64,000 bases of DNA from Candidatus Heimdallarchaeota archaeon (GTDB lineage: Archaea > Asgardarchaeota > Heimdallarchaeia > Heimdallarchaeales > Kariarchaeaceae). A program made the translations under genes and the position numbers. Below, piece by piece: positions 27,473-36,472 of this stretch. The notes beneath the pieces were generated by a model. It worked only from the letters and a program-made list of their open reading frames with translations, had not been told where the DNA came from and ran no database searches. The stretch is from positions 1 through 64,000 of the forward strand of contig JADCLS010000020.1 in NCBI GenBank assembly GCA_026702845.1, given 5' to 3'. Each line of letters starts with the position of its first letter. Position 1 is the first letter of the stretch.

Positions 27473-29329
27473 ATGGATGAAGATTCTCTAAATGAATGGT
27501 TTTCTACAGGTGAATTTGATCAACTAGAGGATCTCTTCCCTAAAAATATGGAAGTATCTCCAAATTTCAATTACAATTTCATGAAATTACGATTATTCGG
27601 AATTCGAGGTCTATTTCAAGAAGGTTTGGCTTTTTCAGATGTATTATTACAATCATCCATTGACAATGAGTATACACATCTCAAGCTCTTAATCCTAAAA
27701 GGGATGTTTTTACTTCATCTAGAACGATTTGAAGAGGTAGAGCAAATACAATCACAAGTTACATATCCCATAGATGAAGATTACAAATTAAATATTGAAG
27801 AAACAAATATTTTAGTATTAGTCTTTCATTTAACTGGAATACTAAGAATCGAGCAGGGTCGATTTCAAGAAGCCCGAGATATTCTCTTTAAATCAACTAA
27901 TTATGCAAAATTACTTGATGATCATTACCGAATCAGTTTGAATTACTTATATATCGGCCTCAGTTACATGTATCCTGGAGAGCTGGATCAAGCGACATTC
28001 TATTATGAGAAATGTCAAAAAATACTTGATAACCATAATAATCTCTATGTAGAGGCTAGATTAGAAAATGTTAAGGGATTGGTTTATTATTCTAAGAAGA
28101 TGTTTGTTGATTCATTGATTCATTTTCAATCTTCACATAGATTATGGAACAAAATTAATAATCAATTGGAGGTTCACAAATTACTTCTCAATATTGGTGC
28201 TGTTTATAGAGAATTTGGGAATACATCTAGAGCTGAGCCTACCCTGCTCAAAGCATTAGCATTTCAGGAAAAGAATAACTTCTATATAGATCAGTCTTAT
28301 ACTTTGTTTGAATTAATTCAACTCTATATCCAAAATAATGAATTGGACAAAACAAAAGAGTATTATGACAAATTAAAGCATATCACTCTTGTACAAAATA
28401 AGGACATCATTCATATTCATTTTAAAATATCAAAAGCTCTGATTCTTGCGAATAGCCCTCATGTTCCAGACAAAATCGAGGCAAAACAGCTGTTAAATCA
28501 GATACAGATTTCTTCAGAATACAAGGAAATAACATTAAAGGCCATGAAACAGAATATCGTATTATTAATTGAGGAATACAAAGCATATCGAAGAGAGGAT
28601 ATATTACTAAGAGCCTATGAAATCCTAGATGAAATCGACAATTATTATGAAGAATCTGAATATTGTCTGGAAGGATTGATATTAAGAGCAAAAATACTAA
28701 TCATTCAAGGAGAATTTGTTGAAGCTAGAAGATTATTATTTCTAGTCTCTACAAAAGCAGAAGAAAATGAACAAGGACTTCTCCTGCTGAGATCGGTAGT
28801 TGAATTAAACCTTTTATATGAGGAGTTTTATAGAATTAGAGAGATATATCTTAAAAATCAAGAGATCAGTGAGGATCTTCAGAGGGCCATAGGAACTCCG
28901 AAACAAAATATTTCAATGGATATAAAGGAGAATAATGAATTTCCAATTATGCTGCTAGCACTAGATTCAGGGGGAATAATCAAACTATCATATGAATTCA
29001 ATACTCAAATCAAAATCAATTCAAATTTACTTGCAGCTCTACTATCAGCAATCAATTCATTTGCTGAGGAAGCATTTGGTGTGGAAGGCTCATTGGATAA
29101 GATTTCGTATATCGATTTTGAAATATTGATGCAGATTTATAAGGGTATCCAAGTATGCTACATCTACAAGGGTAATTCAGATAATGTACAAACTAAACTC
29201 CTGCGTTTTATTGAGTTTGCAGAACATAAAAGGATAGTAGATTATATAAAAGATCCATCAAACATATTTGAAATTGATATGGATGAGGAAATGCAATCTG
29301 ATATCCAACAAATATTTTATTCTTTTTAG
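27473..29329 (+). CDS. TPR protein with C-terminal longin/roadblock-like domain
   Basis: Residues about 40-460 of this 618-residue protein are tandem TPR-like helix pairs (for example around Q-G-R-F-Q-E-A-R-D-I-L-F and Y-P-G-E-L-D-Q-A-T-F-Y-Y-E-K). Residues about 488-600 form a separate alpha/beta module: I-M-L-L-A-L-D-S-G-G-I, then L-L-A-A-L-L-S-A-I-N-S-F-A-E-E, then strands S-Y-I-D-F-E-I-L-M and Q-V-C-Y-I-Y-K-G and a final helix. That order resembles the longin/roadblock-type modules common in Asgard proteins and in regulators of small GTPases. I infer a GTPase-linked scaffold. The last 4 bases overlap the convergent peroxiredoxin gene. Confidence 0.82.
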   Translation: MDEDSLNEWFSTGEFDQLEDLFPKNMEVSPNFNYNFMKLRLFGIRGLFQEGLAFSDVLLQSSIDNEYTHLKLLILKGMFLLHLERFEEVEQIQSQVTYPIDEDYKLNIEETNILVLVFHLTGILRIEQGRFQEARDILFKSTNYAKLLDDHYRISLNYLYIGLSYMYPGELDQATFYYEKCQKILDNHNNLYVEARLENVKGLVYYSKKMFVDSLIHFQSSHRLWNKINNQLEVHKLLLNIGAVYREFGNTSRAEPTLLKALAFQEKNNFYIDQSYTLFELIQLYIQNNELDKTKEYYDKLKHITLVQNKDIIHIHFKISKALILANSPHVPDKIEAKQLLNQIQISSEYKEITLKAMKQNIVLLIEEYKAYRREDILLRAYEILDEIDNYYEESEYCLEGLILRAKILIIQGEFVEARRLLFLVSTKAEENEQGLLLLRSVVELNLLYEEFYRIREIYLKNQEISEDLQRAIGTPKQNISMDIKENNEFPIMLLALDSGGIIKLSYEFNTQIKINSNLLAALLSAINSFAEEAFGVEGSLDKISYIDFEILMQIYKGIQVCYIYKGNSDNVQTKLLRFIEFAEHKRIVDYIKDPSNIFEIDMDEEMQSDIQQIFYSF

Positions 29330-29799
29330 ATATTAAGGTAATTCTTTACCTCTAATCCATGCTTATCCAAGCCCGGATTTGATCCACGACCGAGTATTCC
29401 ATTGTTAAGGATTTCTGTAATTTTGTTGTTTTCATCGATGATAAACGTGACCCTATCTGCTATCTTTGCAATTAATTTATTTCTAAGCACACCATATTTT
29501 TTACTGATTGTAAAATTCTTATCACTAACCATGATATACTCAAAATCATATTTTCTACAGAAATTACTGAGAACAGCTTCTCCATCAGTTGATATTCCAA
29601 ATATTTCAGTAACACCGGATTTTTTAATATCTTGGTAGTTTTCCTGCATCGAAATAGATTGTCTTGTACAACCTGCAGTGAAGGCTTTTGGAAAAAAGAA
29701 TACGATTTTTTTTCCAGGAAGGTCGTGAAGTTTTCTCGTATTTCCATTTTTATCTATAAAATTGAAATTCGGTGCGATATCACCAATCTGCAAACTCAT
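29326..29799 (-). CDS. bcp: Peroxiredoxin, BCP/PrxQ type
   Basis: This 157-residue thiol peroxidase reduces hydroperoxides. The peroxidatic cysteine sits in F-P-K-A-F-T-A-G-C-T-R-Q-S, where the family usually has T-P-G-C-T: the proline is replaced by alanine. No second cysteine five residues later is visible. A further Cys in N-F-C-R-K-Y is the only other candidate resolving residue. Family strands I-V-F-F-F-P-K, I-F-G-I-S-T-D and R-V-T-F-I-I-D are present. It is monocistronic and convergent with the TPR-longin gene. Peroxidase function is likely; the reductant is unknown. Confidence 0.9.
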   Translation of the reverse strand: MSLQIGDIAPNFNFIDKNGNTRKLHDLPGKKIVFFFPKAFTAGCTRQSISMQENYQDIKKSGVTEIFGISTDGEAVLSNFCRKYDFEYIMVSDKNFTISKKYGVLRNKLIAKIADRVTFIIDENNKITEILNNGILGRGSNPGLDKHGLEVKNYLNI

Positions 29800-29934
29800 A
29801 ATTATACTTCACATAAATCATATATTTAATTTTTCACCATGACATAAAATAGTTTATAGAAAATCAATCAGTTCATGAAATAAAATATTTTCAATCATCG
29901 CATAATTTAAATACGCTTTTCTTTTAAAAAACTC

Positions 29935-30687
29935 ATGAACTTATTGTTGTTGAATTTATTATTAATTTTTATTCACATGAATATAGTGTATTTGATTGCT
30001 CAAGTAATGAAAAACAACTCAATTGTTGATATTGGATGGGGCTTAGGTTTTGTCGTTTTGGCAATATCAACCTACCTGAATACCTCTACAACATTATATC
30101 AACAGATAATCTATACCGCTGTTATCATATGGGGAGGTAGATTGGCATTACATCTATTACTTAGATCCATAGGTAAACCAGAGGATTTCAGGTACGCGCA
30201 GATGAGAAAAAAATGGGGATCTAAAGCCACACGTAATGCGTATATTCTATTTCTCATTCAGGGAATGTTCATTTATGTGATCTCATTACCGTTTATGCAA
30301 ACTGGAATTACTAGCTTTACCTGGATTAACTATTTGGGAATCCTTATTTTCCTCATTGGTTTCGGTATAGAATCATTTTCTGATTATCAACTGCGACGGT
30401 TTAAAAAATCAAATGGGCCAGAATCAGTTCTTAGTACTGGATTATGGTCAATCTCACGGCATCCGAATTACTTTGGTGAATCAATGGTTTGGTGGGGAAT
30501 TTTTCTTTCGAGTATTACCTCGTTTAGTTCTATCTATATGATTTTCAGTCCAATTGTGGTCACCTTACTTGTACGCTATGTCTCTGGCACACCCATCATA
30601 GAGAAACGTTATATGGATAATATAGATTATCAAGAATATGCAAGGAAAACTCCAATATTTACTCCCTTGCTATCTAAACGAGGATGA
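29935..30687 (+). CDS. DUF1295 integral membrane enzyme, steroid-reductase/ICMT-like
   Basis: This 250-residue protein has about six membrane helices and the DUF1295 signature near the C-terminus: L-W-S-I-S-R-H-P-N-Y-F-G-E-S-M-V-W-W-G, followed by P-I-I-E-K-R-Y. That region is shared with steroid 5-alpha-reductases and isoprenylcysteine methyltransferases and binds NADPH or SAM in those relatives. The substrate is unknown, probably a lipid or isoprenoid. Its stop overlaps the DegV start (ATGA), so the two are co-translated. A TATA-like ATTTAAATA lies about 25 bases upstream. Confidence 0.85.
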   Translation: MNLLLLNLLLIFIHMNIVYLIAQVMKNNSIVDIGWGLGFVVLAISTYLNTSTTLYQQIIYTAVIIWGGRLALHLLLRSIGKPEDFRYAQMRKKWGSKATRNAYILFLIQGMFIYVISLPFMQTGITSFTWINYLGILIFLIGFGIESFSDYQLRRFKKSNGPESVLSTGLWSISRHPNYFGESMVWWGIFLSSITSFSSIYMIFSPIVVTLLVRYVSGTPIIEKRYMDNIDYQEYARKTPIFTPLLSKRG

Positions 30688-31583
30688 GAAATAAGATGGT
30701 GTTTGAATACATAGATAAGGACCTAGACCGTCAAATCAAAGTTGGTTTGGTAACAGATAGTACATCAGATATCGATTTTGATATGGCTCGAGAGAATCAA
30801 ATTGAAGTAGTACCACTAACGGTTTCTTTCAATGGTCAGGATCATTTGGAAGACGAATTTTTTGATTTCGATGGGTACTATCAGAATTTCGTTACTCAGG
30901 ATTTATTTCGTGTTACAACCACGCTTCCCTCCCCAGCACGATTCCAAAATCATTTTCAAAATCTGATCAATAAAGGATGTACTCATATTATATGCTATAC
31001 AGTTTCATCAGGTCTAAGCGGTACGTATAATTCTGCTATTCTCGCAAAGAACGCATTGGAGGAGGAGGGTGATATCAGAATTGAGGTGATTGATACACAT
31101 TCAGTTTCAGTAGGTGAGTTGTATTATATTGAATCTGCAATCGAACTTATACGAAGTAATTCCTCATTTGAACACATTGTAAAGCAAACTAGTGAATTAT
31201 ATAGAGAATTTGTGACTATCTTGCTTCTACCTACGTTGAAATACCTTAAAGCGAGTGGACGGGTAAGTACACCTAGATTTCTCCTAGGAAATCTTTTGGG
31301 TCTAAAACCGATTACTATGATGGTAGATGGTGCTAATCAAGCAATATCAACTGTTAGAAATATGGAGAAAGGTGTAGACAAACTCTATGCACTAAGTATG
31401 GAAAATTTGAGCAAACCTCCAGAAGTTGTATCTATTGTTCATACCAATGACCTCACACTAGTAAATAAGATGAAAGGATTAATAACAAAGAATCATCCTA
31501 ATGCAGAGATTCGGGTGTTAAGAGTAAGGAGTTCCCTTTCTGCCCATACTGGACCCGGTGCCATTGGATTAATCATTAGATAA
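30684..31583 (+). CDS. DegV-family fatty-acid-binding protein
   Basis: This 299-residue protein matches DegV: G-L-V-T-D-S-T-S-D-I at the N-terminus, T-T-L-P-S-P-A-R-F, the fatty-acid carboxylate-binding Y-T-V-S-S-G-L-S-G-T-Y-N-S-A and a C-terminal H-T-G-P-G-A-I-G. Characterised bacterial relatives (FakB) bind fatty acids for FakA phosphorylation. No FakA-like kinase is nearby, so here it may be a lipid carrier. Coupling to the DUF1295 membrane enzyme by a 4-base overlap suggests a lipid-related pair. Confidence 0.9.
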   Translation: MRNKMVFEYIDKDLDRQIKVGLVTDSTSDIDFDMARENQIEVVPLTVSFNGQDHLEDEFFDFDGYYQNFVTQDLFRVTTTLPSPARFQNHFQNLINKGCTHIICYTVSSGLSGTYNSAILAKNALEEEGDIRIEVIDTHSVSVGELYYIESAIELIRSNSSFEHIVKQTSELYREFVTILLLPTLKYLKASGRVSTPRFLLGNLLGLKPITMMVDGANQAISTVRNMEKGVDKLYALSMENLSKPPEVVSIVHTNDLTLVNKMKGLITKNHPNAEIRVLRVRSSLSAHTGPGAIGLIIR

Positions 31584-31667
31584 TTACAAATTAATTTTCA
31601 TAACATTTTCTAGAAATAAATTTATTGACGAAATAACTTTAATACAATACATGACTGCTAGTTATTA

Positions 31668-32369
31668 GTGACATTTGATCTAGATCGACCTACTTTGTTA
31701 ATCAGTTCAATAGGTGATATTAGTGAAGATAAGCAAAAATCTCTATTCTTCGTTGCTAAAAGAATGAACGTTGAGAAGTTAATTTTGGTTAATTCATACG
31801 ATCAAGAAATACAGAACAAATACGATGAAATCACTGAACATTTCAAAAATTATGATGTTCAAGTTATTCTCGAGACATTATCATTGGAAAACTTCCATAC
31901 AGAATACTTATATTTGTCAAAAACTATTGCTGAGCAGATCTCATCTTCCTTTCAAATAGTCATTGATTGTAATATAGGCCCACGATATTTACGACCAATT
32001 ATCATTGATGCTGTCAATTTGATCAAAAATCTAAGTTTTTCTCTTTTCAAAACTCCTATTCAGTTTTATGAGGCTATTCGACATGAAAACTCGAAGAAGG
32101 TGTATTACTATGCATACAAAAATGATAATTTACTCCTTCACGCCTTTAAAGTACTCATGAAAGTTGAGCAAGGAACCAGTGAGGCTGATATTGGTGATGA
32201 AGTTGGCATCAAACAATCAACGGTAAACTCACATCTGAAAATGCTACGAAAGCTGGGATTAATTGAGGGAGTTGGTAAAAAGCAGAGAAAAAAATCAATA
32301 AAAGGGGAATTTATTAAAGACATTGCATTATACCTAGAAAGTAATTTGGAATTGATCCCTGATGAATAA
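31668..32369 (+). CDS. CARF-domain winged-helix transcription regulator (Csa3-like)
   Basis: This 233-residue protein starts with GTG. Residues about 8-130 form a Rossmann-like CARF pattern: P-T-L-L-I-S-S-I-G, then V-E-K-L-I-L-V-N-S, then V-I-D-C-N-I-G-P-R-Y-L-R, equivalent to the N-x-G-x-R loop of Csa3. Residues about 155-215 are a winged helix (T-S-E-A-D-I-G-D-E-V-G-I-K-Q-S-T-V-N-S-H-L-K-M-L). CARF domains sense cyclic oligonucleotides or RNA ends. No cas gene or CRISPR repeat is in the window. The next gene, 125 bases downstream on the same strand, is an RtcB homologue. Bacterial rtcB operons are controlled by RtcR, which also has a CARF domain. Confidence 0.78.
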   Translation: MTFDLDRPTLLISSIGDISEDKQKSLFFVAKRMNVEKLILVNSYDQEIQNKYDEITEHFKNYDVQVILETLSLENFHTEYLYLSKTIAEQISSSFQIVIDCNIGPRYLRPIIIDAVNLIKNLSFSLFKTPIQFYEAIRHENSKKVYYYAYKNDNLLLHAFKVLMKVEQGTSEADIGDEVGIKQSTVNSHLKMLRKLGLIEGVGKKQRKKSIKGEFIKDIALYLESNLELIPDE

Positions 32370-32494
32370 TTCACAATATTATTGACAATCATATGATTCA
32401 TCTATAAATTATTACTTTTGAATCAATATTACTTAGAGTTGATAGATCATGCACTCTGCAGATGTTTATTTTCTATGGGGATATGTAATAGTTC

Positions 32495-33790
32495 GTGAAT
32501 ACAGTTGAGACATCAATGGTCACAAGCGAGCAGAGAGAGAAAGCTCCAAAAATCAAATTAAGTGGTATTAGCCCTGGATTTGAAAAATGGATTGAGCTGG
32601 CACAAGAAAGAATTCTTTCTCTCGCAGCTGGGAATCGGATTGGTTCAATTGCTCCAAGGATCTCAGAAGTTGGATTTAGCAAGATATTATTTGCGGCAAA
32701 TGAATTAGGGGCAGACATTGAACAGGCTAATCCATTTTTACTCTTTGCCCCAGATGGTACCTGTAGTTATAATCCTATCCGGACACAAAGAGGTTTTTCA
32801 TATGGCGGAATATTTGATCTTGCATTTGATGGAATGATAGCTACCAATAACTCCATGCCCAATGGCTGTGGTTTCTCTATATTCTCCATTGATGAACCCA
32901 TTGATGATAAACACCTACTAGAGTATCTGAAACAAGCTCAAATGTCACTTGGGCAAGATCAATTAAGTGAATTAGGTAAAGGAAATCATTTTGCTGGATT
33001 ATATTATGTGAATGATCCACAAACCGGAGAGGATACTGGTAAACGATTTGTTGTTATTCATTGCTCTGGACATGTTGGAGGACATTTGCTTTATCATCCT
33101 GAATCATGGTTATCCGAAAGTGATGGATATTATCAAGTCACGTCTCCACATGGCCCGATTACTCTTCTAGAAGGCGAGGCTAAGGAACATTATTTACAAC
33201 AATTTGCAGAAACTGACATAGCCAACTCCAATAATCGATCCCTTACCATGCAAGAAATATTTGCTGATTCTGGGATGGCTTGGCGTACAATAGAATCAAT
33301 AACTCATCAAGGATTGTTAAATCAGGGATCTCAACACATAATTGGGGCACAACATCATGATTCATTACAACCCATTGCATTCAATCCTGAGGAGGGGTTA
33401 GTTGTAGCTAAAACCCGTGCAAATCTTAGTAAAGAGTTTCTGGAGACATGGAATCAAGGTCAAAAAGTTTTCAACTTAGGTCTTGAACATAAACTGCAAA
33501 AGGTCAATCTCACTCCTCATGGAGGGGGATATGAGTTTAGCCATCCTGTTAGAAATATGGAAATCAATTTGGGTCCTGAAGGAATCTCCGGTTTCAACTT
33601 GGAGCTTGATGTACCAAATGCCATTATGAGCTTTGCATACTTTAGAGAGATACGAGAATGGATGACTTATAGGAATAAGAAATCCATCATGGATGTGGTT
33701 CATCATGCTCAACTTGCAGATGTTGTGTATGAATTGCCTCCCCTCATGCAGATATATCCTTTACAAACTATTCCTGGTGGAACACATTAA
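32495..33790 (+). CDS. Divergent RtcB-family RNA ligase homologue
   Basis: This 431-residue protein follows the RtcB order. N-G-C-G (C125) matches the Mn ligand of GCGM. G-K-G-N-H-F (N164, H165) matches GxGNHF. V-I-H-C-S-G-H-V-G-G-H (H189) matches HSGSRGxG. A-N-S-N-N-R (244-248) and Q-H-H-D-S (H287/H288) follow. P-H-G-G-G-Y (H342) matches HGAGR, whose His is guanylylated in RtcB. The C-terminal A-Q-L-A-D-V-V-Y resembles QSDLVEVIY. Changes: the Asp ligand three residues before the Cys is Pro122, and the Arg of HGAGR and the RKGA motif are lost. It may be an RNA ligase with altered substrate or a non-ligating paralogue. Start GTG; ATG 32516 is an alternative. Confidence 0.8.
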   Translation: MNTVETSMVTSEQREKAPKIKLSGISPGFEKWIELAQERILSLAAGNRIGSIAPRISEVGFSKILFAANELGADIEQANPFLLFAPDGTCSYNPIRTQRGFSYGGIFDLAFDGMIATNNSMPNGCGFSIFSIDEPIDDKHLLEYLKQAQMSLGQDQLSELGKGNHFAGLYYVNDPQTGEDTGKRFVVIHCSGHVGGHLLYHPESWLSESDGYYQVTSPHGPITLLEGEAKEHYLQQFAETDIANSNNRSLTMQEIFADSGMAWRTIESITHQGLLNQGSQHIIGAQHHDSLQPIAFNPEEGLVVAKTRANLSKEFLETWNQGQKVFNLGLEHKLQKVNLTPHGGGYEFSHPVRNMEINLGPEGISGFNLELDVPNAIMSFAYFREIREWMTYRNKKSIMDVVHHAQLADVVYELPPLMQIYPLQTIPGGTH

Positions 33791-33922
33791 ACTTTTCCGA
33801 AAAATTTTCTGTATATATTATTCTTATCTGAGACTGATATGTAGAATTCAAAAGTTAGAAAATCATTAAATAATTCTATTACCTAGTATTACTCATTTTT
33901 CCTTCTGCTTACAAGGAAATAT

Positions 33923-34675
33923 TTATTTTTCCTTTTGTGCCATAATAAAGAACCGATGACTTTTGGTTTGCAAGTAACCTAATTCCTGTATGATATCATG
34001 AATTTTAGAGAGCTTTACAGATAAAGAATCAAAATCGAAGGGCTTGAATTGCCAAGGTATTGCATTGATATAAAATATTATTGCACCTATATCATAAAAT
34101 CTGCTGTAGGGATATTGATTTTTCTTCTCAATAATTAAAAATTTTTCTTTTTCAAGTCTACCACACGCTGTTTCTAAATTCCAATCCTCATACCAAGTTT
34201 CTGGGGTATGATCATCTAGTAATTCATTGAGATAGAGGTTATCTTGATCACCTACCTGTTGTGTAATAAACAAACCTCCTGGTTTTAGTATCCTGTAAAC
34301 CTCACTTTCCACGTAGGATTCATGTTTATTAATAATAAGATCAATACTTTCATCTGGAAGTGGGATTCTACTCCCCTCTTTAAATGAAATAACTTCAACA
34401 CCAAGTGGTTGTAATCTCTCTTTGGCCAGTAGATAATTTGGAGGATAATTTTCTGAAGCATAGGTGTGTTCTGGTAAAGGTGCAAGGGTGGATAGTAATT
34501 CTCCTCCACCAGTTCCCATATCAAGAAGACTTGAGACACTACGAATATGTGGAATAATTTGGGATTTATAATTCCATTCTAATGGTTCCATTGAAATACG
34601 ATCACCAATAATACTCCAATCCCATCCCTTCAACTTGATTACATCATTGAGAAAAATTCCATAATTAGACATCAT
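33923..34675 (-). CDS. SAM-dependent class I methyltransferase
   Basis: This 250-residue protein has the SAM-binding L-D-M-G-T-G-G-G-E-L-L loop near residue 52. The acidic end of strand 2 (A-S-E-N-Y) and a motif IV-like I-D-L-I-I-N-K-H-E-S-Y follow, then L-K-P-G-G-L-F-I-T-Q-Q. It resembles small-molecule or RNA methyltransferases of the UbiE/Methyltransf_11 type. The substrate is unknown. It is convergent with the RtcB-like gene and follows the Cys-rich membrane protein gene on the minus strand by 37 bases. Confidence 0.85.
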   Translation of the reverse strand: MMSNYGIFLNDVIKLKGWDWSIIGDRISMEPLEWNYKSQIIPHIRSVSSLLDMGTGGGELLSTLAPLPEHTYASENYPPNYLLAKERLQPLGVEVISFKEGSRIPLPDESIDLIINKHESYVESEVYRILKPGGLFITQQVGDQDNLYLNELLDDHTPETWYEDWNLETACGRLEKEKFLIIEKKNQYPYSRFYDIGAIIFYINAIPWQFKPFDFDSLSVKLSKIHDIIQELGYLQTKSHRFFIMAQKEK

Positions 34676-34712
34676 GTCTCAACCTCTGGAGTGTATATAA
34701 GAAGTTACATTA

Positions 34713-35984
34713 TTAACATTCGCAGCTATCACAACACCCCTCACAAGCACATTCCATGCATCCATCGCAACAGCAATCTCCACAGCAGTAACATGTCCAG
34801 GCATTACAGCCACCAGCTAAAACGGCAAGAGTGATTAAATATCCAAATGCTCCTAGAAGGGAACCACCTATGAGTGAGGTTGTGAAATCGGTCGTGACAA
34901 GAAAGATTACAATTATACCTATTAACATTGAAATAAGAAGATGTTTGGAATTGAATCCATATTCCTGAGTTCTTACAGGTTGAGGTTGGTAGTATCCCTG
35001 TTGCTGATAGGGGTCCTGATACGGAGGTTGATATGGTGGTTGATACGCTTGTTGTTGTGTTGGAGAATAAACAGTGGTGTCGATTTCTTGTCCCTTTGCA
35101 GGAAGTTCATTGCCACAAAATTGGCAGAATTTTGCATTGGTTGAATTCATCTCTCCACATTCTTCACAGGGAATCTGGAAGTTAGAAGCAGCAAATGCTT
35201 GTTCAGTTGCACAACTACGGCTCTCATGCTTAACTACAATACTTGAAAAGAATAAGGCAACTATTGCAAACCAATAATACACCTTTTGCCAATAATTCAT
35301 TGTTTCCAATTTGGTCTCATCAAATTGAACTGAATCGAACACTTGATGAGGTATTATTGTATTCAGATATTTATTGTCTGGATGTGAGATGTATAATCTT
35401 TCTCCTTCTATTCTGTAAGAACTAAATGATCGCATCCTGTAGAATAGTAACAGTGAAAAAACACCAAATGCTGAAAATAACAGTGGATTATTTGACCATG
35501 CTTGGAAGAAAAGGAAAATACCTGAGACAAAACTAAGTCTTATAATCGATTTTATCAACCGATTAGTTAATTCTCTACAGTAAATACTTCTGAAAACATA
35601 ATCAATGTACTGTGGCAAAACAAATATGGCCCATAAATACCCCAGATTTTTAGTTTCTGGCACAACCAGCACATAGAGAATGGTTACTATCATATAGGTT
35701 GAATAACTGATCCCGTATATAAGGTATCTTTTAGGTCTAATGAAGGTCATAATTGATGAAATAGAGAATACTGCCCACAGGGTAAGGATTATACTATACT
35801 CAATTGTTTTATCAAATAAATAATTGGGAAAAATCAATATTCCCATGAGAAATGGTAGGAATATCCCAAGGAATATTTTATTAGAGAAACAACCTAAACA
35901 ATGATCGACATCTCGAATCCTAATTACATGAGATTTATAACTTGATGACATAGGATCATGATGATGGAAATTACAGGAGCTCAT
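34713..35984 (-). CDS. Polytopic membrane protein with zinc ribbon and a 31-residue cysteine-rich tail
   Basis: This 423-residue protein has several parts. A His/Cys-containing N-terminus (S-S-C-N-F-H-H-H-D-P, then C-L-G-C-F) is loosely like DUF2085 proteins. About six membrane helices and a PH-like soluble stretch follow (about 190-225). Next comes a zinc ribbon (C-E-E-C-G, C-Q-F-C-G) and a Gln/Pro/Tyr-rich linker with repeated P-P-Y-Q units. Two more helices lead to a C-terminal tail of 31 residues that holds 14 cysteines in CC, CCC and CxC clusters. The tail could bind metal or be lipidated at the membrane face. Function unknown; the architecture is unusual. Confidence 0.75.
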   Translation of the reverse strand: MSSCNFHHHDPMSSSYKSHVIRIRDVDHCLGCFSNKIFLGIFLPFLMGILIFPNYLFDKTIEYSIILTLWAVFSISSIMTFIRPKRYLIYGISYSTYMIVTILYVLVVPETKNLGYLWAIFVLPQYIDYVFRSIYCRELTNRLIKSIIRLSFVSGIFLFFQAWSNNPLLFSAFGVFSLLLFYRMRSFSSYRIEGERLYISHPDNKYLNTIIPHQVFDSVQFDETKLETMNYWQKVYYWFAIVALFFSSIVVKHESRSCATEQAFAASNFQIPCEECGEMNSTNAKFCQFCGNELPAKGQEIDTTVYSPTQQQAYQPPYQPPYQDPYQQQGYYQPQPVRTQEYGFNSKHLLISMLIGIIVIFLVTTDFTTSLIGGSLLGAFGYLITLAVLAGGCNAWTCYCCGDCCCDGCMECACEGCCDSCEC

Positions 35985-36160
35985 TAAATGCTTTGGAAAA
36001 AAATACTCTAATAAATCTATCCTAGAAATGGATATAGCTTAGTCGTAGTTTCGAAATAAAATTCTTAACGATAATTAATTGATGAGTAATTTTTGATAAT
36101 CGAATCAAAATAATCCGGTTGATCCACTTAGATTATTAATTGGGTTGGAAATTTAAACTC

Positions 36161-36472
36161 ATGGCTAAGTCTTCCATTACATGTAAATCATGTAATACTG
36201 ATAACGATCCCAACTCTGAATTCTGTATGTCTTGTGGCACTACCCTTTTTGTTGATGAGATGAAGAATGAATCAATTAGTAAGAATCAAAAGAAGGAATA
36301 CACGGATTGGAAGAAATCCGTACCTTATCTTGTGGCTGTAATACTATTTCTGACTTTCATTGATCTCATGAGTTCAGGAGGATCAATTAACTGGTCATAT
36401 TGGGCCACAGTACCAATTTTTTTATTTGCAATAGTCGCCCCCTATTTTTCATTCAAAATGATGGATTCTTGA
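36161..36472 (+). CDS. Zinc-ribbon protein with two membrane helices
   Basis: This 103-residue protein starts at ATG 36161 (M-A-K-S-S-I-T-C); a TTG 21 bases upstream gives a less likely start. The N-terminal ribbon is C-K-S-C...C-M-S-C-G, and a Lys-rich linker leads to two helices (about 57-75 and 80-98). It mirrors the 221-529 protein with ribbon and helices swapped in order. Likely a small membrane adaptor; function unknown. Confidence 0.68.
   Translation: MAKSSITCKSCNTDNDPNSEFCMSCGTTLFVDEMKNESISKNQKKEYTDWKKSVPYLVAVILFLTFIDLMSSGGSINWSYWATVPIFLFAIVAPYFSFKMMDS

Noticed and set aside
31668..32369. CRISPR-Cas locus suggested by the CARF regulator
   Set aside because: No repeat-spacer array and no cas gene is visible within 30 kb on either side.
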